NCBI GenBank assembly: GCA_965202955.1
Contig: OZ241871.1
Location: forward strand, 3,534,001-3,598,000
Direction of reading: 5' to 3'
Length of the DNA stretch: 64,000 nucleotides
Source of the DNA: Bin5 sp034422415
GTDB taxonomy: Bacteria; Chloroflexota; Anaerolineae; Caldilineales; Caldilineaceae
Below, one piece after another: positions 42,345 to 50,775 of the stretch. The notes below the pieces were generated by a model. It worked only from the letters and a program-made list of their open reading frames with translations. It ran no database searches and was not told the DNA's origin. Both the position numbers and the translations under genes were made by a program. How positions within the stretch are numbered: the stretch's first letter is position 1; every line of letters begins with the position of its first letter.

Positions 42345-44627
42345 ATGGCGCATTCAACTTCCCCTCCCTGGAACACGACGACAAAAGCAATCGTTGCCGT
42401 GTCGGCATTGGCACTGGTCTGCTTGCTGGTTTGGGTTTTTCGCAGCCTCTTGCAGCAGGTGGTGCTGGCCGGACTGCTGGCCTATCTTCTCCATCCTCTG
42501 ATCTCATTCATCGACCGGCGCACGCCCCTCAATCGCGTCGGCGTCGTTCTCCTGGTATATCTGGTCCTGGCTCTCGTTGTTTTAGCGACCTTTTCGCTCG
42601 TGGGCGTCACTACCTTTCAGCAAGCAATGGACCTGTCCGGCCGGCTACCCGGTTGGTTTGACGACGCTGTAGCCCAGCTGCAGACCCTGCTGACACAGTT
42701 GCCCGAAAGCCTTTCGCTTGGCCCGCTGACCTTGCCCGTCGCCAGTCTCATTCCCCAACTGCCCGGCTGGGAAGAGGTGCTCGGCCAGGCCTTCGGTCTG
42801 CTCCAGCCCCTACTAAGTCGCGGAGGCAGCCTTGCCGCTAGCGTTGTGACCGGCACAGTGGCCGTCCTCGGCCAGGTCTTTCTGATATTCCTCATTTCGA
42901 TATATGTAGCCATAGATATTCCCCGCATCGGCGGTATGATCGGTAACGTCGCCCACAAGCCCGGTTACCGGCAGGACGCCGAGCGCCTGACGAATAGCAT
43001 CAGCCAGGTCTGGGCGGCATACATGCGGGGCCAGGCCCTGCTCGCGCTGGTGATATTCGCGCTAGTCAGCGTTGTTCTCGGCGCCATGGGCGTGGACAAC
43101 GCGCTTGGCCTTGGGCTGCTCTCCGGCGCCATGGAGTTCCTGCCGCTCGTCGGCCCGCTCATCGGCGCGGGCGCAGCGATTCTGGTCGCCTTGTTCCAGG
43201 GCAGCCACCCGTTCGGGATGACCCCGCTGCAGTTCGCGTTGGTGGTGACAGTAGTCATGGTCGTGATCCAGCAGATCGAGAACACGCTGCTCGTCCCCCG
43301 CATCGTCGGCGGCGCACTCAACCTTCACCCGCTGCTCGTCCTCGTCAGCGTAATCATGGGCGCATCCCTCGCCGGGCTGCTTGGTGCTGTCCTGGCAGCC
43401 CCCGTGGTCGCCTCAATTCGCATCCTCGGCAACTACGCCTGGCACAAGATGCTCGACCTGCCCCCATTTCCCGCCGAAAACGAAAGCGGGGAAACGATTA
43501 TGTCCGCGAGCGAAGAAAGCAGAAGCCCTTCCGATTCTTCGGCCAGGAAGCCTTCCCCCCAGGCTGAACCCCCGATTCCCGCACCTCAGATATACCCGCT
43601 CTCCTTCGAACCGGTCTATAAGGACTACATCTGGGGAGGCCGCAACCTCGGAACGAAGCTGGGCCGTAAGATCCCCCCAGGCATCGTGGCCGAAAGCTGG
43701 GAAGTTGCCGCCCACCCGCACGGCCAGTCGAAAGTCGCGTCCGGGCCCCTCGCGGGATACCCGCTCGCCGAGCTGAATGAGCATCTTGGCGAACGGCTGT
43801 TGGGTCAGGCGGCGGGATCCCCGAACTTTCCACTTCTGATCAAACTACTGGATTCCACCCGCTGGCTATCGGTCCAGGTGCACCCAGACGACAGATACGC
43901 CAACGAGCATGCCGGGGAACCGGGCAAGACCGAGCTGTGGATCATCCTCCACGCTGAACCGGGCGCCGAGCTGATCTATGGCCTCAAGGCGGGCGTCGAC
44001 CGGCAACAGCTGTCGCAGGCCGCCGCCAAAGGCGCAATCGAACCGTTGCTCCACCGCGTGCCAATCCGCGCCGGCGACGCGGTCTACCTGCCCGCGGGCA
44101 CAGTCCACGCGCTCGGACCCGGCGCCATCGTCGCCGAGATCCAGCAGAACAGTGACACGACCTACCGCCTCTACGATTGGGGCCGCACAGGTACCGACGG
44201 CGCTTCCCGGCCGCTGCACATTCGCCAGGCGCTGGACGTAATCGATTGGCGCATGATAGAGCCGGAAATCGCCCGTCCGCCTGTCCTGTCGTCTCCCGAC
44301 GGGTGGACGCGCGAGTTACTCTCAGATCTGCGTACAATCGGTGGTCCCTCCCCGCCGGCCCTCCGCACCCCTGCCGGAACGCCGACCGCCTGCCCTTATT
44401 TTCAGGTCGAACGACTGACCGGACGTCCCGGCTCGATCTGGTCCGACATCTGCGCCGGGGACACCTTCCAAATCTGGGCCGCCCTTTCCGGCAGCGCCTC
44501 GCTCCGCTGGGCCGGCGCGCCCGTCGCCTTACGAGCCGTTTCTTGGCTGCTCCTTCCAGCCGCTCTGGGAGCATTCGAGCTCCAGGCTGAGACCGACTGC
44601 GTCCTGCTTCGCATCCAACCAAACTGA
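42345..44627 (+). CDS. AI-2E-family permease fused in frame to class I mannose-6-phosphate isomerase
   Basis: One uninterrupted 760-codon frame encodes two full-length proteins. Residues 1-370 form an AI-2E/UPF0118-type membrane protein with about eight spans, ending in the typical NTLLVPRIVGGALNLHPLLVLVSVIMG block. Residues 371-420 are a Ser/Pro-rich linker. Residues 421-760 are a ManA-type cupin that interconverts mannose-6-P and fructose-6-P: SFEPVYKDYIWGGRNLGTK, zinc ligands in VQVHPDDRY, KTELWIIL and PAGTVHALGPG. An internal ATG at 43500 (residue 386) has GGGGAAACG upstream, so ManA could also be made separately. A real fusion, an internal start, or a lost stop codon are the options. A nitroreductase gene follows after 17 bases. 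Confidence 0.85.
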   Translation: MAHSTSPPWNTTTKAIVAVSALALVCLLVWVFRSLLQQVVLAGLLAYLLHPLISFIDRRTPLNRVGVVLLVYLVLALVVLATFSLVGVTTFQQAMDLSGRLPGWFDDAVAQLQTLLTQLPESLSLGPLTLPVASLIPQLPGWEEVLGQAFGLLQPLLSRGGSLAASVVTGTVAVLGQVFLIFLISIYVAIDIPRIGGMIGNVAHKPGYRQDAERLTNSISQVWAAYMRGQALLALVIFALVSVVLGAMGVDNALGLGLLSGAMEFLPLVGPLIGAGAAILVALFQGSHPFGMTPLQFALVVTVVMVVIQQIENTLLVPRIVGGALNLHPLLVLVSVIMGASLAGLLGAVLAAPVVASIRILGNYAWHKMLDLPPFPAENESGETIMSASEESRSPSDSSARKPSPQAEPPIPAPQIYPLSFEPVYKDYIWGGRNLGTKLGRKIPPGIVAESWEVAAHPHGQSKVASGPLAGYPLAELNEHLGERLLGQAAGSPNFPLLIKLLDSTRWLSVQVHPDDRYANEHAGEPGKTELWIILHAEPGAELIYGLKAGVDRQQLSQAAAKGAIEPLLHRVPIRAGDAVYLPAGTVHALGPGAIVAEIQQNSDTTYRLYDWGRTGTDGASRPLHIRQALDVIDWRMIEPEIARPPVLSSPDGWTRELLSDLRTIGGPSPPALRTPAGTPTACPYFQVERLTGRPGSIWSDICAGDTFQIWAALSGSASLRWAGAPVALRAVSWLLLPAALGAFELQAETDCVLLRIQPN

Positions 44628-44644
44628 TTTCCAGGAGAAATTCT

Positions 44645-45259
44645 GTGCCAAACCCGGATAGACGTGCAATCACCACCTTTCCGATCCACGAGCTCCTGGC
44701 CTCCCGCTGGAGCCCCAGGGCCTTTGCCGACCGCGCGATTCCGACAGATGTACTCGGAAGCCTTTTCGAAGCGGCCCGGTGGGCGCCCTCCTCGCGCAAC
44801 CTGCAGCCCTGGCACTTCGTTATCGCCGCACGCCACCGCGACCCCGAAGGATTTGCCCGCATCCTCGGTACCCTTATGGAAGGAAACCAGATCTGGGCCC
44901 AGCACGCCTCCCTCCTCCTTATCGCGGTGACACAGCCGAAACCTGACGAAGCCGGCCGCGCCAACCCCTACGCCCACTACGATGTCGGCCAGGCCATCGC
45001 CCACCTGTCAATACAGGCGCTGGCCTGCGGTCTCTATATCCACCAGATGGGCGGTTTTCGCAGGGACAAGGCCAGGGAGGCTCTCGCAATCCCGGCAGGA
45101 TTTGATCCGGTCGTCTCGGCGGCAATCGGCTATCTGGCCGACCCGTCAGCCCTGCCTGAGGAGATACGGGACCGCGAACTCGCCCCCCGCAGCCGCAATC
45201 CGCTGTCCCAGCAGGTGTTCAGCGGCACATGGGGCGAGCCCCATCCCGACTATGCATGA
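44645..45259 (+). CDS. Nitroreductase family protein
   Basis: A 204-residue FMN-binding flavoprotein that starts at GTG 44645 with CAGGAGAAATT upstream. The FMN-contact motif SRWSPRAFADRAIP, ARWAPSSRNLQPWHFVIAAR and the later AIAHLSIQALACGLYIHQMGGF fit the nitroreductase fold. Members reduce nitro compounds, quinones or enones using NAD(P)H. The physiological substrate is unknown. Its last 8 bases overlap the start codon region of the dihydropyrimidinase remnant, showing that the two were once translationally coupled. Confidence 0.88.
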   Translation: MPNPDRRAITTFPIHELLASRWSPRAFADRAIPTDVLGSLFEAARWAPSSRNLQPWHFVIAARHRDPEGFARILGTLMEGNQIWAQHASLLLIAVTQPKPDEAGRANPYAHYDVGQAIAHLSIQALACGLYIHQMGGFRRDKAREALAIPAGFDPVVSAAIGYLADPSALPEEIRDRELAPRSRNPLSQQVFSGTWGEPHPDYA

Positions 45260-45480
45260 ACTGGTAATCAGTAACGGGCGGCTTATCACGCCGTCTGGCC
45301 CTGTGCTTGCCGACCTTGCCATCGATCGCGGCCGTATTGCGGCCATCGGGAAGAACCTGAACGCCGCGCACAGTCCTCCAACGAGGAAAAGTGATCGTGC
45401 GCGACGAAGAATTCGTCGGCAGCCCCGGCGACGGCAGCTTCCTGCATCGCACCCTGGCGGCCCCGAGCAAAGTATCATGA
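45252..45480 (+). pseudogene. Internally deleted dihydropyrimidinase/D-hydantoinase remnant
   Basis: From ATG 45252 the frame encodes MHELVISNGRLITPSGP and ADLAIDRGRIAAIGKNL, the usual N-terminus of cyclic amidohydrolases (about 38 residues). After about 45367 that frame becomes Arg-rich nonsense. In another frame (phase of 45391) the bases encode LQRGKVIVRDEEFVGSPGDG and SFLHR, the characteristic C-terminal end of dihydropyrimidinase, closing with TGA 45478-45480. Roughly 400 central codons, including all metal ligands, are absent. The ATG overlaps the nitroreductase stop. A functional protein is impossible; the residual frame would give an 86-residue aberrant peptide ending at 45512. Confidence 0.85.
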
Positions 45481-45525
45481 GCCTTCTGCGAAGCCCGTGC
45501 AACCCAACCTGACACAGAGGAACCA

Positions 45526-46140
45526 ATGATCACCTTGAGCGACGAAACTTTGGCCGAAGGATTGACCTACCTGGCAGCGCAGGACGCCGACTTGGCGCGA
45601 CTCATTGAGGAGTATGGGCCGCCTAAGCTCCGCCAACAGCCGCCAGGTTTCGCGACCATTCTGCAGATCATTCTGGGACAGCAGGTCTCCCGCTCTGCTG
45701 CTGCTGCCATGTACAGCAAACTCTGCGCTGCAATCGGACCGCCCCTACCCTCCGCCTTCCTGACACTCGACGAAGAATCTCTACGCTCGTTTGGATTCAG
45801 CCGCCAAAAAGCCCGGTATGGACGGGCCCTGGCCACAGCGCTCGTCGAAAAGCAGCTTGATCTCGACCGGTTGGGCCGCAGTGATGACGATACCGTGCGC
45901 GCCGAGTTGACAGCACTGCCAGGCATCGGCGCGTGGAGCGCGGAGATCTACCTGCTCTTCGCCCTCCGCCGCTCGGATGCGTGGCCCGCCAGCGACCTCG
46001 GCGTCATCCTCGGCGCCCAAAAAGCCAAGAAACTCGCCGACCGCCCGAGCAAACAGGAGATGGACGCCATGGCCGAGGTGTGGCGACCCTGGCGCGGTCT
46101 GGCCACATTCCTCCTTTGGCACGGCTACCAGCAGGTCTGA
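45526..46140 (+). CDS. AlkA-like DNA-3-methyladenine glycosylase (HhH-GPD)
   Basis: A 204-residue base-excision repair glycosylase that removes alkylated purines. The helix-hairpin-helix/GPD region LTALPGIGAWSAEIYLLFAL is followed by the catalytic Asp in DAWPASDLGVI. TILQIILGQQVSRSAAAAMYSKL is the family helix region, and the end MAEVWRPWRGLATFLLWHGY is typical of AlkA relatives. It lacks the N-terminal TBP-like domain of E. coli AlkA, as in the short archaeal/bacterial forms. AGAGGAACC precedes the ATG. Confidence 0.92.
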   Translation: MITLSDETLAEGLTYLAAQDADLARLIEEYGPPKLRQQPPGFATILQIILGQQVSRSAAAAMYSKLCAAIGPPLPSAFLTLDEESLRSFGFSRQKARYGRALATALVEKQLDLDRLGRSDDDTVRAELTALPGIGAWSAEIYLLFALRRSDAWPASDLGVILGAQKAKKLADRPSKQEMDAMAEVWRPWRGLATFLLWHGYQQV

Positions 46141-46531
46141 ATTTCCTTACGATCCCTGCGACCCCCCCCAAGAGCTTCTCTTCCCTACCGTCACTTCCCG
46201 ACGTAAAAGCCTCCCGCCCTTAAACAACCGATCCAACTCTTCCTCAGGCCCAATTCGCGTCGCCTGACCCTGGCCTCTTGGGATCGTGGGCAGACGCCTG
46301 TCGACGGCATCACTCATGCCCTCAGCCTGCCCTGAATTGGGGCCGTTTCAGGCGCCGTAGATACATCGTAGGCATTTCGCCCATCAATCATTGATTACCA
46401 ATTCAGACGACGCTCACAGAACGAAAACCTGCCATTTGCCCGCCGCTTACTGCCGTTTACCAGTGTAATCTGACTCTCCCCGGGCCGGTTGCAAACCTTG
46501 CTTTTGCCTACAAGCGATCAAGCAACATCGA
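46141..46531. other. Gene-free stretch after the AlkA-like gene
   Basis: No coding region with a plausible start and conserved pattern was found. Short inverted repeats (CCTGAA/TTCAGG; ATCAAT-C-ATTGAT) are present but no T-tailed terminator. The end of this stretch leads into the carD promoter. Confidence 0.4.
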
Positions 46532-46560
46532 TTGAATGCCGCCCTGGATCGTGATAATAT
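46532..46560 (+). promoter_or_regulatory. Promoter of carD
   Basis: TTGAAT (46532-46537), a 17-bp spacer and TAATAT (46555-46560) preceded by TGA, an extended -10 feature. The start of transcription near 46567 leaves an unusually long leader of about 315 bases before the carD ATG. Confidence 0.5.
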
Positions 46561-46694
46561 GAACTTTCCTTTAGCCTCCGTAGTGGTATGAGACGGAGCA
46601 GCACAAATTGCGACAGTTTCAGTCGTCATCCGCTACGTAAGAGCCGCAGTTCTTCGGGGCCAGGCGGAACGAGCGTTGCACAATTGAGCAACTG

Positions 46695-46725
46695 TTGCCA
46701 AGCCTGTTTTCGCCCTCATTGGCAA
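46695..46725 (+). other. Hairpin in the carD leader
   Basis: TTGCCAA (46695-46701) and TTGGCAA (46719-46725) form a 7-bp perfect stem with a 17-nt loop; a small TTGC/GCAA hairpin lies just before it. There is no T tract, so it is not a simple terminator. It might be a structured 5' UTR element. Confidence 0.35.
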
Positions 46726-46883
46726 GCTGAAGAAGGTCAGACCGGACAATCTTCGATTTGCGAATGCCTCGGGGACCGAGATCAATCGGGAAGACCCCTG
46801 CAGCGCCGAAAGTGTGGCCGCACGGGGGCGCCAAATATCAACCGAGCACCTGTGTCAATCAGGAGAGGAACGGGGAGAATCAA

Positions 46884-47513
46884 ATGAGCTTTATGATCGG
46901 GCAGAGTGTTATCCACCCGGCGCACGGCGCAGGTAAAATCATCGCATTCCAGGAAGAAGAGCTGGTCAAGGGCTTTCAACGCTATTACGTAATCGAGTTC
47001 CTTCGCAACCGGCTGAAGGTGCATCTGCCCGAACCTCGCCTTGAGCAAATTGGTGTTCGTCCCGTCATGCCCGCCGGACTGATCTTCAGCGTCTTTGAGA
47101 CCCTTGAGTCCCTTCCCGTCGACCTCCCCGACGAGTTCAGATTGCGGCGCTCCCACATTCATAAGCAGATTCACTCGGGGTACCCAAATCAGGTCGCGTC
47201 GGCAGTTCGAGACCTGACTTGGCGCGACTCGGCCAAATATCTGACCGAGGCGGACCGAGAGGCCCTCGAAGAGGCGAGGGCAATGCTGATCACCGAAACG
47301 GCCCTTGCGCTGGAGCAGAGTTGGGAACAGATCGAACAGCGAGTCGACGATTCGATCGAACGAGGCATTCGCGCACGGCGTGTCGCCGAGGAGCGCGCTC
47401 GCCAGGCCGAAGAAGAAAGAGCGCTGGCTGAGCTCGAGCCGGTCCAGGACTGGCCGCTTCCCGCTCCCGTGCCCGTAGACTGGGCCCAAAACCCCGCAGT
47501 AGAGAGAATCTGA
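46884..47513 (+). CDS. carD: CarD-family RNA polymerase-binding transcription regulator
   Basis: The protein has 209 residues from the ATG at 46884 (AGGGGAGAATCAA region upstream... GGAG 6 nt away). The N-terminal RNA-polymerase-interaction (TRCF-like Tudor) domain is FMIGQSVIHPAHGAGKIIAF through YYVIEFLRNRLKVHLPE. The helical middle part has the ARDLTWRD-type region seen as VASAVRDLTWRDSAKYLTEADREALEEARAML. The C-terminal ~45 residues form a charged helix (RRVAEERARQAEEERALAEL) plus a proline-rich end. CarD stabilises open promoter complexes. The longer frame from 46758 is not supported. Confidence 0.88.
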   Translation: MSFMIGQSVIHPAHGAGKIIAFQEEELVKGFQRYYVIEFLRNRLKVHLPEPRLEQIGVRPVMPAGLIFSVFETLESLPVDLPDEFRLRRSHIHKQIHSGYPNQVASAVRDLTWRDSAKYLTEADREALEEARAMLITETALALEQSWEQIEQRVDDSIERGIRARRVAEERARQAEEERALAELEPVQDWPLPAPVPVDWAQNPAVERI

Positions 47514-47610
47514 CCGCAAGTGCCGGCCGCGATGATTCTGTGGGCCTCAGGGAACTCTCGCTAAGCGCGATCTAGAATTCTTAGCGGATAGCAGATCAGA
47601 GAGATGCCCG

Positions 47611-48423
47611 ATGCGCGTGCAGATCATGACCGATATGGAAGGTGTGAGCGGTATCGTCGCCTGGGAACAGGTTAACGGCGGCGAATCGATGTACGAGGAG
47701 GGCCGGCGCCTCTACACCGAAGAGATCAACGCCGCTGTACGCGGGGCAGTCGCGGCCGGAGCAAGCGAAATCGTGGTCGTGGACTGTCACGGCGCAGGTG
47801 GCCCCTGGACCTTCAACTCGCTCGTTCCCGAACTGCTCGATCCCCGCTGCGAATGGGTCGCCCACCACACCTGGAGCCGCTACGTCGATATGCTCGAAAG
47901 CGGCTGCGACGCAGTCCTCCTGGTGGGCATGCACGCCAAAGCCGGCACAGCTGACGGCGTCCTCAGCCACACAATTTCGACCGTTCGCTGGCGTCACCTC
48001 TGGTTTAACGGCCAGGAGGTGGGCGAGGTCGGCGTCAATGCCGCCCTCTGCGGCTACTACGGCGCGCCCGTCCTGCTGGTGACCGGCGACGAGGCGGTCT
48101 GCCGAGAGTCCACCGGCCTCCTGGGAGACGGGCTGACCACTGTGGCCGTCAAGAAGGGGCTCTCCCGCTACGCAGCCCGGCAGATTCCGCCCGTTCGTGC
48201 CCGCCAGATGATTGAAGAAGGAGCCCGCAATGCCCTCCAAAACCTAGGCGCCGTCGCCCCTTACGAGCTGAGCAGCCCGACGACCATCACCTTCGACGTC
48301 GGCAGCCCCGACCACCTGGATGCCTTCAGAGGCCGGTCCGGCGTCCGACTCGAGCCGCCCTATCGCGTTCATAGCGTCGGCCCGGATTGGATGGCCGCCT
48401 GGAACCAGATCTGGCGCTGGTGA
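47611..48423 (+). CDS. M55 family D-aminopeptidase (DppA-like)
   Basis: A 270-residue zinc D-aminopeptidase. The N-terminal MTDMEGVSGIVAWEQV supplies the Asp-x-Glu metal ligands, and VVDCHGAGGPWTFNSL, the His60-type ligand region, follows. VLLVGMHAKAGTADGVLSHT and VNAALCGYYGAPVLLVTGDEAVCRE complete the DppA signature. Enzymes of this family release D-amino acids from short peptides and are often linked to peptide uptake. AGAGAG precedes the ATG. The RmlD-like gene begins one base after its stop. Confidence 0.92.
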   Translation: MRVQIMTDMEGVSGIVAWEQVNGGESMYEEGRRLYTEEINAAVRGAVAAGASEIVVVDCHGAGGPWTFNSLVPELLDPRCEWVAHHTWSRYVDMLESGCDAVLLVGMHAKAGTADGVLSHTISTVRWRHLWFNGQEVGEVGVNAALCGYYGAPVLLVTGDEAVCRESTGLLGDGLTTVAVKKGLSRYAARQIPPVRARQMIEEGARNALQNLGAVAPYELSSPTTITFDVGSPDHLDAFRGRSGVRLEPPYRVHSVGPDWMAAWNQIWRW

Positions 48424-48424
48424 A

Positions 48425-49456
48425 ATGGCGCCGAAGCTGCTCATCACCGGCGCGACCGGCTTCCTCGGCTCCCATATCCTGCAGGCCGCGCAGGAACGCT
48501 GGCACCCAATTGGGACCTACCACCGCACGACCCGAAGCAACGCCCAGCTCTTCTTCGGCGACATCGACAACGGGCGCGTCGACCTGACCGAATTCAGCGA
48601 GACCAAAGCGATGCTGGCCGACGTGCAGCCGGCCGCCGTAATCCACACCGCCGCCATCAACGACCTCGACTTCTGTGAACAGTACCCCGACGAATCACTT
48701 GGCATCAATATGCTGGCGGCGGTCAACCTGGCCGCCCTCTGCGGCGACACAGACATCCCCTTTGTCTTCATCTCCACCGACCTCGTCTTCGACGGCGCCA
48801 AGGCCCCGTACGCAGAGGATGATCCCCCCACGCCCATCAACATCTACGGCGAGCACAAAGCCCTGGCCGAGGAAGGGATCCTGACCGTCTACGGCGACGC
48901 ACTCATCTGTCGCCTGCCTATGCTGGTCGGCTATGCCCGCCTGGGACGTCAGACCCTCTTCCACCGAATGATAACTGCCTTTCGCGCCGGCCAGGAGGTT
49001 CCGCTCTTCGGCGACGGCATCCGCACGCCGGTCAGCGCGGCCGTTGCCGCGCAAGGCCTCTTGCAGATGGCCGGAAGCGGCTTCGAAGACGATGTCAATA
49101 TCGCCGAGATCGAACGCGCCGTCGGGCATCTGCACCTCGGAGGACGCGACCCGATCAGCCTCTACGAAATGGGGCTGCTGACCCTGCAGATCCTAGGGCT
49201 GGACGGGCAGCTTGCCATTCCAGTCAGCTTGCTGGATAGATACGCGGGTCAGCAGGCAACACAGTCCCTGGCCGCCCGTTCAGCCAACGTCACCCTGGAC
49301 AGCGGCCGCGCCTACGATCTGGGCTACGCCCCGCCCCATCTGCGTGACCAGCTTGAAACGCTGTTGCCCACAGCCTGGCGGACACAAGCCAGCGTCGAGC
49401 CTCAGTTCGGACCGGAGACTGGCGCGCCGCCTGAAGCAGATGAACTCAGCAACTGA
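48425..49456 (+). CDS. RmlD-like NAD(P)-dependent sugar epimerase/reductase (extended SDR)
   Basis: A 343-residue extended short-chain dehydrogenase. The cofactor fingerprint is LLITGATGFLGSHILQAA, followed by ADVQPAAVIHTAAINDLDFCE, FVFISTDLVFDGAKAPYAEDD and the catalytic YGEHK in INIYGEHKALAEE. These resemble dTDP-4-dehydrorhamnose reductase, but no rml genes are near. The ATG lies one base after the M55 stop with no strong RBS, so translation is probably coupled. The last 25 residues are acidic and disordered. The substrate is unassigned. Confidence 0.85.
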   Translation: MAPKLLITGATGFLGSHILQAAQERWHPIGTYHRTTRSNAQLFFGDIDNGRVDLTEFSETKAMLADVQPAAVIHTAAINDLDFCEQYPDESLGINMLAAVNLAALCGDTDIPFVFISTDLVFDGAKAPYAEDDPPTPINIYGEHKALAEEGILTVYGDALICRLPMLVGYARLGRQTLFHRMITAFRAGQEVPLFGDGIRTPVSAAVAAQGLLQMAGSGFEDDVNIAEIERAVGHLHLGGRDPISLYEMGLLTLQILGLDGQLAIPVSLLDRYAGQQATQSLAARSANVTLDSGRAYDLGYAPPHLRDQLETLLPTAWRTQASVEPQFGPETGAPPEADELSN

Positions 49457-49530
49457 CTCTTCTCTCCAGGTCCCGCAGGGTCTGCAAGAAAGCAGTTAAT
49501 TTAGTAGTCCGTCCACTCCCTGCCGAACGC

Positions 49531-49571
49531 TCACCATTTCACCGACCACCGACCGCTGGCCACCGACCACT
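49531..49571 (-). repeat. Degenerate heptanucleotide tandem repeat
   Basis: Read on the reverse strand, about six consecutive 7-mers of the form RGTGGYC (AGTGGTC, GGTGGCC, AGCGGTC, GGTGGTC, then decayed units) are seen. It is in the 325-base gap before the PhyH-like gene; the rest of that gap shows no gene. Confidence 0.65.
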
Positions 49572-49781
49572 GCAGTTCGCGCCGGTCCACACAGGTTCCC
49601 AAACTTTGCACATTCCACAATAGTGCGTAGAATTGTGCCAGACTCCATTCGGACCTGGAGTCGCTCGCTTCATCTGTCACAAGGCAAAGACTGTTCCTGA
49701 AATCGGGCCATGGTTTGGCCGGTGAACAACCGATCAGGCAAGTCAGACCAGAGACCCATCGAGCATGTGAGACAAAGGTCA

Positions 49782-50594
49782 ATGCTCACCGAGGCACAGA
49801 AAGGACGCTTCGACGGCCAGGGCTACATCAACGTTCGCCAGCTCTTCTCGGCCGCGGAGGTGAGTCGATATCGCCAGCACTTCATGACGCTGAGGGCCGG
49901 CGGAAGCTATCCCGGCGACTCGGCAGGCGTCGACAACGGCAGCCAGGACCCCTTGAAACGATTCCCGCGCATGATCCACATGCACCGCTGGGACGATCTC
50001 AGCCTGCAGTGGATGCTCGATGCGCGGCTGCGCGACTGCATGACCGACCTTCTGGGGCGCGAGCCGTTCGCAGTGCAGACGATGCTTTACTTCAAGCCGC
50101 CCGGCGCACGCGGCCAGGCCCTGCACCAGGACCAGCACTACCTGCGCGTCCAGCCCGGCACATGCATCGCCGCCTGGCTCGCGCTCGACGACTGCGACGA
50201 GGAAAACGGCTGCCTGCAAATGGTGGCCGACAGTCACAGCTGGCCCATGCTCTGCTCAGCTGAGGCCGACACATCCGTCAGCTTTACCGACGTTACCGTA
50301 GAGTTGCCCGACAATGTCGAGCCGGATCCGGTCATCATGCAGGCCGGCGATGTCGTCTTTTTCAACGGGCAGGTCGTTCACGGTAGCTACCCCAACACTA
50401 GCGCAAGCCGCTTCCGCCGCGCCCTCATCGGCCATTACATCGCCGGCGAAGCGCAGAAAGTCGCAAAATACTACCATCCCGTCCAGCGAATGGACGGATC
50501 GGCCGTCGAGCTGGATGTCAGCGAGGGTGGAGACCTGTGCGGCCGCTGGGTCGAAGTGGACGGTACGCCCGTGATCGAGATGCAGCCCGCATAG
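49782..50594 (+). CDS. Phytanoyl-CoA dioxygenase (PhyH) family protein
   Basis: A 270-residue Fe(II)/2-oxoglutarate-dependent oxygenase-like protein with a jelly-roll fold. The metal facial triad is visible as ALHQDQHYLRV (HxD) and the distal His in NGQVVHGSYPNTS; the 2-oxoglutarate Arg is probably in SRFRRALIGHYI. The start at 49782 places FDGQGYINVRQLFSAAEV, the usual family beginning, near the N-terminus. The substrate is unknown. It is followed after 181 bases by a sugar ABC importer and may modify the same compound; this is inference. Confidence 0.88.
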   Translation: MLTEAQKGRFDGQGYINVRQLFSAAEVSRYRQHFMTLRAGGSYPGDSAGVDNGSQDPLKRFPRMIHMHRWDDLSLQWMLDARLRDCMTDLLGREPFAVQTMLYFKPPGARGQALHQDQHYLRVQPGTCIAAWLALDDCDEENGCLQMVADSHSWPMLCSAEADTSVSFTDVTVELPDNVEPDPVIMQAGDVVFFNGQVVHGSYPNTSASRFRRALIGHYIAGEAQKVAKYYHPVQRMDGSAVELDVSEGGDLCGRWVEVDGTPVIEMQPA

Positions 50595-50775
50595 CCTGAC
50601 GCAAGTAGGTGCATTCAGAACGACCGGAGTGAAACACATCCGGCCCAATCTGCCAGACTGTTCACGTATCGCGTAGGCCGGCTTTGCTGTAGTTCTTAGC
50701 CAACCGCCCGGTTTACTCCATTTTGAAGCGAAGTGCGGTTCGTCCATCCAATCCAATTTGAAAGGAGCATTAACT

